Positions 9,202 to 9,501 of a DNA stretch of 9,501 nt are shown piece by piece. The position numbers and the translations under genes are program-made. The DNA lies in assembly GCA_023489375.1 (NCBI GenBank), contig JAMDCX010000041.1:1-9501 (forward strand), given 5' to 3'. The notes under the pieces were generated by a model, which saw only the letters and a list, made by a program, of their open reading frames with translations, was not told where the DNA came from and did no database searches. Origin of the DNA: Planctomycetota bacterium. GTDB lineage: Bacteria > Planctomycetota > Phycisphaerae > WQYP01. Numbering within the stretch: position 1 is the first letter of the stretch; each line of letters begins with the position of its first letter.

Positions 9202-9234
9202 AGCGGCACATATAAATGTGCCGGCTAACTTTTT
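9202..9234 (+). terminator. Terminator-like hairpin upstream of the transposase
   Basis: AGC-GGCACAT (9202-9211) pairs with ATGTGCC-GGCT (9216-9226), with an ATAA loop and one bulged G, followed by AAC and TTTTT (9230-9234). It has the form of a plus-strand intrinsic terminator, although no plus-strand gene precedes it closely. It may shield the transposase from read-through or be another dispersed palindromic repeat. Confidence 0.4.
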
Positions 9235-9263
9235 CCGGTGAGATAAACCCACAGGCTCGCACC

Positions 9264-9298
9264 TTCGTCCCCCGTCCTAACTCCTAACTCCTAATACT
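9264..9298. repeat. Heptanucleotide repeat run around TAACTCC
   Basis: In a 7-bp register the sequence reads TTCGTCC, CCCGTCC, TAACTCC, TAACTCC, TAATACT. The two central units are identical and the outer ones are diverged. It ends about 80 bp before the transposase start, possibly at or near the left end of the insertion sequence. Confidence 0.5.
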
Positions 9299-9346
9299 AC
9301 AACGCTATAAAAGCTCAAGTTAATGTGGGCAACTTACCGATGAAGT

Positions 9347-9371
9347 CTTTCAGGAGCCGTATTTCTGAAAG
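9347..9371 (+). promoter_or_regulatory. Hairpin overlapping the transposase ribosome binding site
   Basis: CTTTCAG (9347-9353) and CTGAAAG (9365-9371) form a perfect 7-bp stem with an 11-nt loop. The 3' arm includes the start of the Shine-Dalgarno AAAGGA (9368-9373), 8 nt before the ATG at 9382. Folding would block ribosome entry, a known way for insertion sequences to limit transposase made from outside transcripts. Confidence 0.45.
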
Positions 9372-9381
9372 GAACCCCGGC

Positions 9382-9501
9382 ATGGAAGCTGAAGCGATAT
9401 TGAGAATTCGACCGGCGTTGACACATTATCTGCACCAGTACGACGATTGTTTCGGTCGCCGCACAGCGCGACGGCATATCAACACCTACGTGGAAGGTCA
9501 A
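9382..9501 (+). CDS. IS701-like DDE transposase, first 40 codons only
   Basis: The ATG at 9382 has AAAGGA 8 nt upstream and opens a frame that runs to the window edge. The visible N-terminus contains LRIRPALTHYLHQYDDCFGR followed by RTARRHINTYVEGQ. The pattern L-xx-L-xx-F/Y ... CFGR-xx-R-H-xx-YV-GQ is what I recognise at the start of IS701-family transposases common in Planctomycetota, just before the 'LSDLPRKSVEPMA' region. The DDE catalytic domain is not in the window, so completeness and activity cannot be judged. The left inverted repeat cannot be fixed without the right end; the segment around 9296-9340 is the likely place. It is the only sign of an autonomous mobile element here. Confidence 0.65.
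   Translation, partial: MEAEAILRIRPALTHYLHQYDDCFGRRTARRHINTYVEGQ

Noticed and set aside
8966..9241. A 91-codon plus-strand frame containing GAGFQPAQ
   Set aside because: It is the translated copy of the dispersed element and a heptamer array, so a spurious ORF is far more likely than a gene.
8941..9298. Heptamer arrays as a CRISPR or attachment site
   Set aside because: The units are contiguous 7-mers without spacers, there are no cas genes, and no tRNA or integrase is nearby.

Overview
The window looks like chromosomal DNA of a Gram-negative-type bacterium with about half GC. I infer Planctomycetota, perhaps a Phycisphaerae-like lineage, with moderate confidence. The grounds are a single-chain SecD-SecF fusion of about 1170 residues, a YajC with a long Ala/Pro/Thr-rich extension, a small DUF2934 protein, a membrane-anchored von Willebrand A protein with the 'SFFGV' lead-in I associate with that phylum, and intergenic DNA full of short dispersed repeats. 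This comes from recognising the sequences, not from a database search.

Layout. On the minus strand, 1-396 is the N-terminal part of a Nudix-superfamily-like protein cut by the window edge, and 509-1741 is a one-pass membrane protein with a degenerate von Willebrand A domain. A divergent intergenic region (1742-2062) carries a near-consensus plus-strand promoter and a structured leader for a small plus-strand DUF2934 gene (2063-2344). The stretch 2345-2766 has no gene and contains one copy of a 120-bp repeat with terminal inverted repeats. A minus-strand SRPBCC-fold gene (2767-3279) follows, then a 241-bp spacer with inverted repeats.

The core of the window is a minus-strand housekeeping operon read from right to left: tgt (queuine tRNA-ribosyltransferase), yajC, then the fused secDF. 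This order is widely conserved. YajC and SecDF are the accessory part of the Sec translocase that helps pull proteins across the membrane. Tgt performs the base exchange of queuosine tRNA modification and is linked by position rather than function.

The stretch 8809-9381 has no gene but is a mosaic of repeats: a palindrome in the tgt leader, three different heptanucleotide tandem repeats, a second copy of the terminal-inverted-repeat element with a likely target-site duplication, and a terminator-like hairpin. At the right edge the first 40 codons of an IS701-like transposase begin on the plus strand, behind a hairpin that covers its ribosome binding site.

I found no convincing new multi-gene system. 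The most rewarding material is the non-autonomous repeat family, the heptamer arrays, the structured leader of the DUF2934 gene, and the von Willebrand A domain that seems to have lost its metal site.
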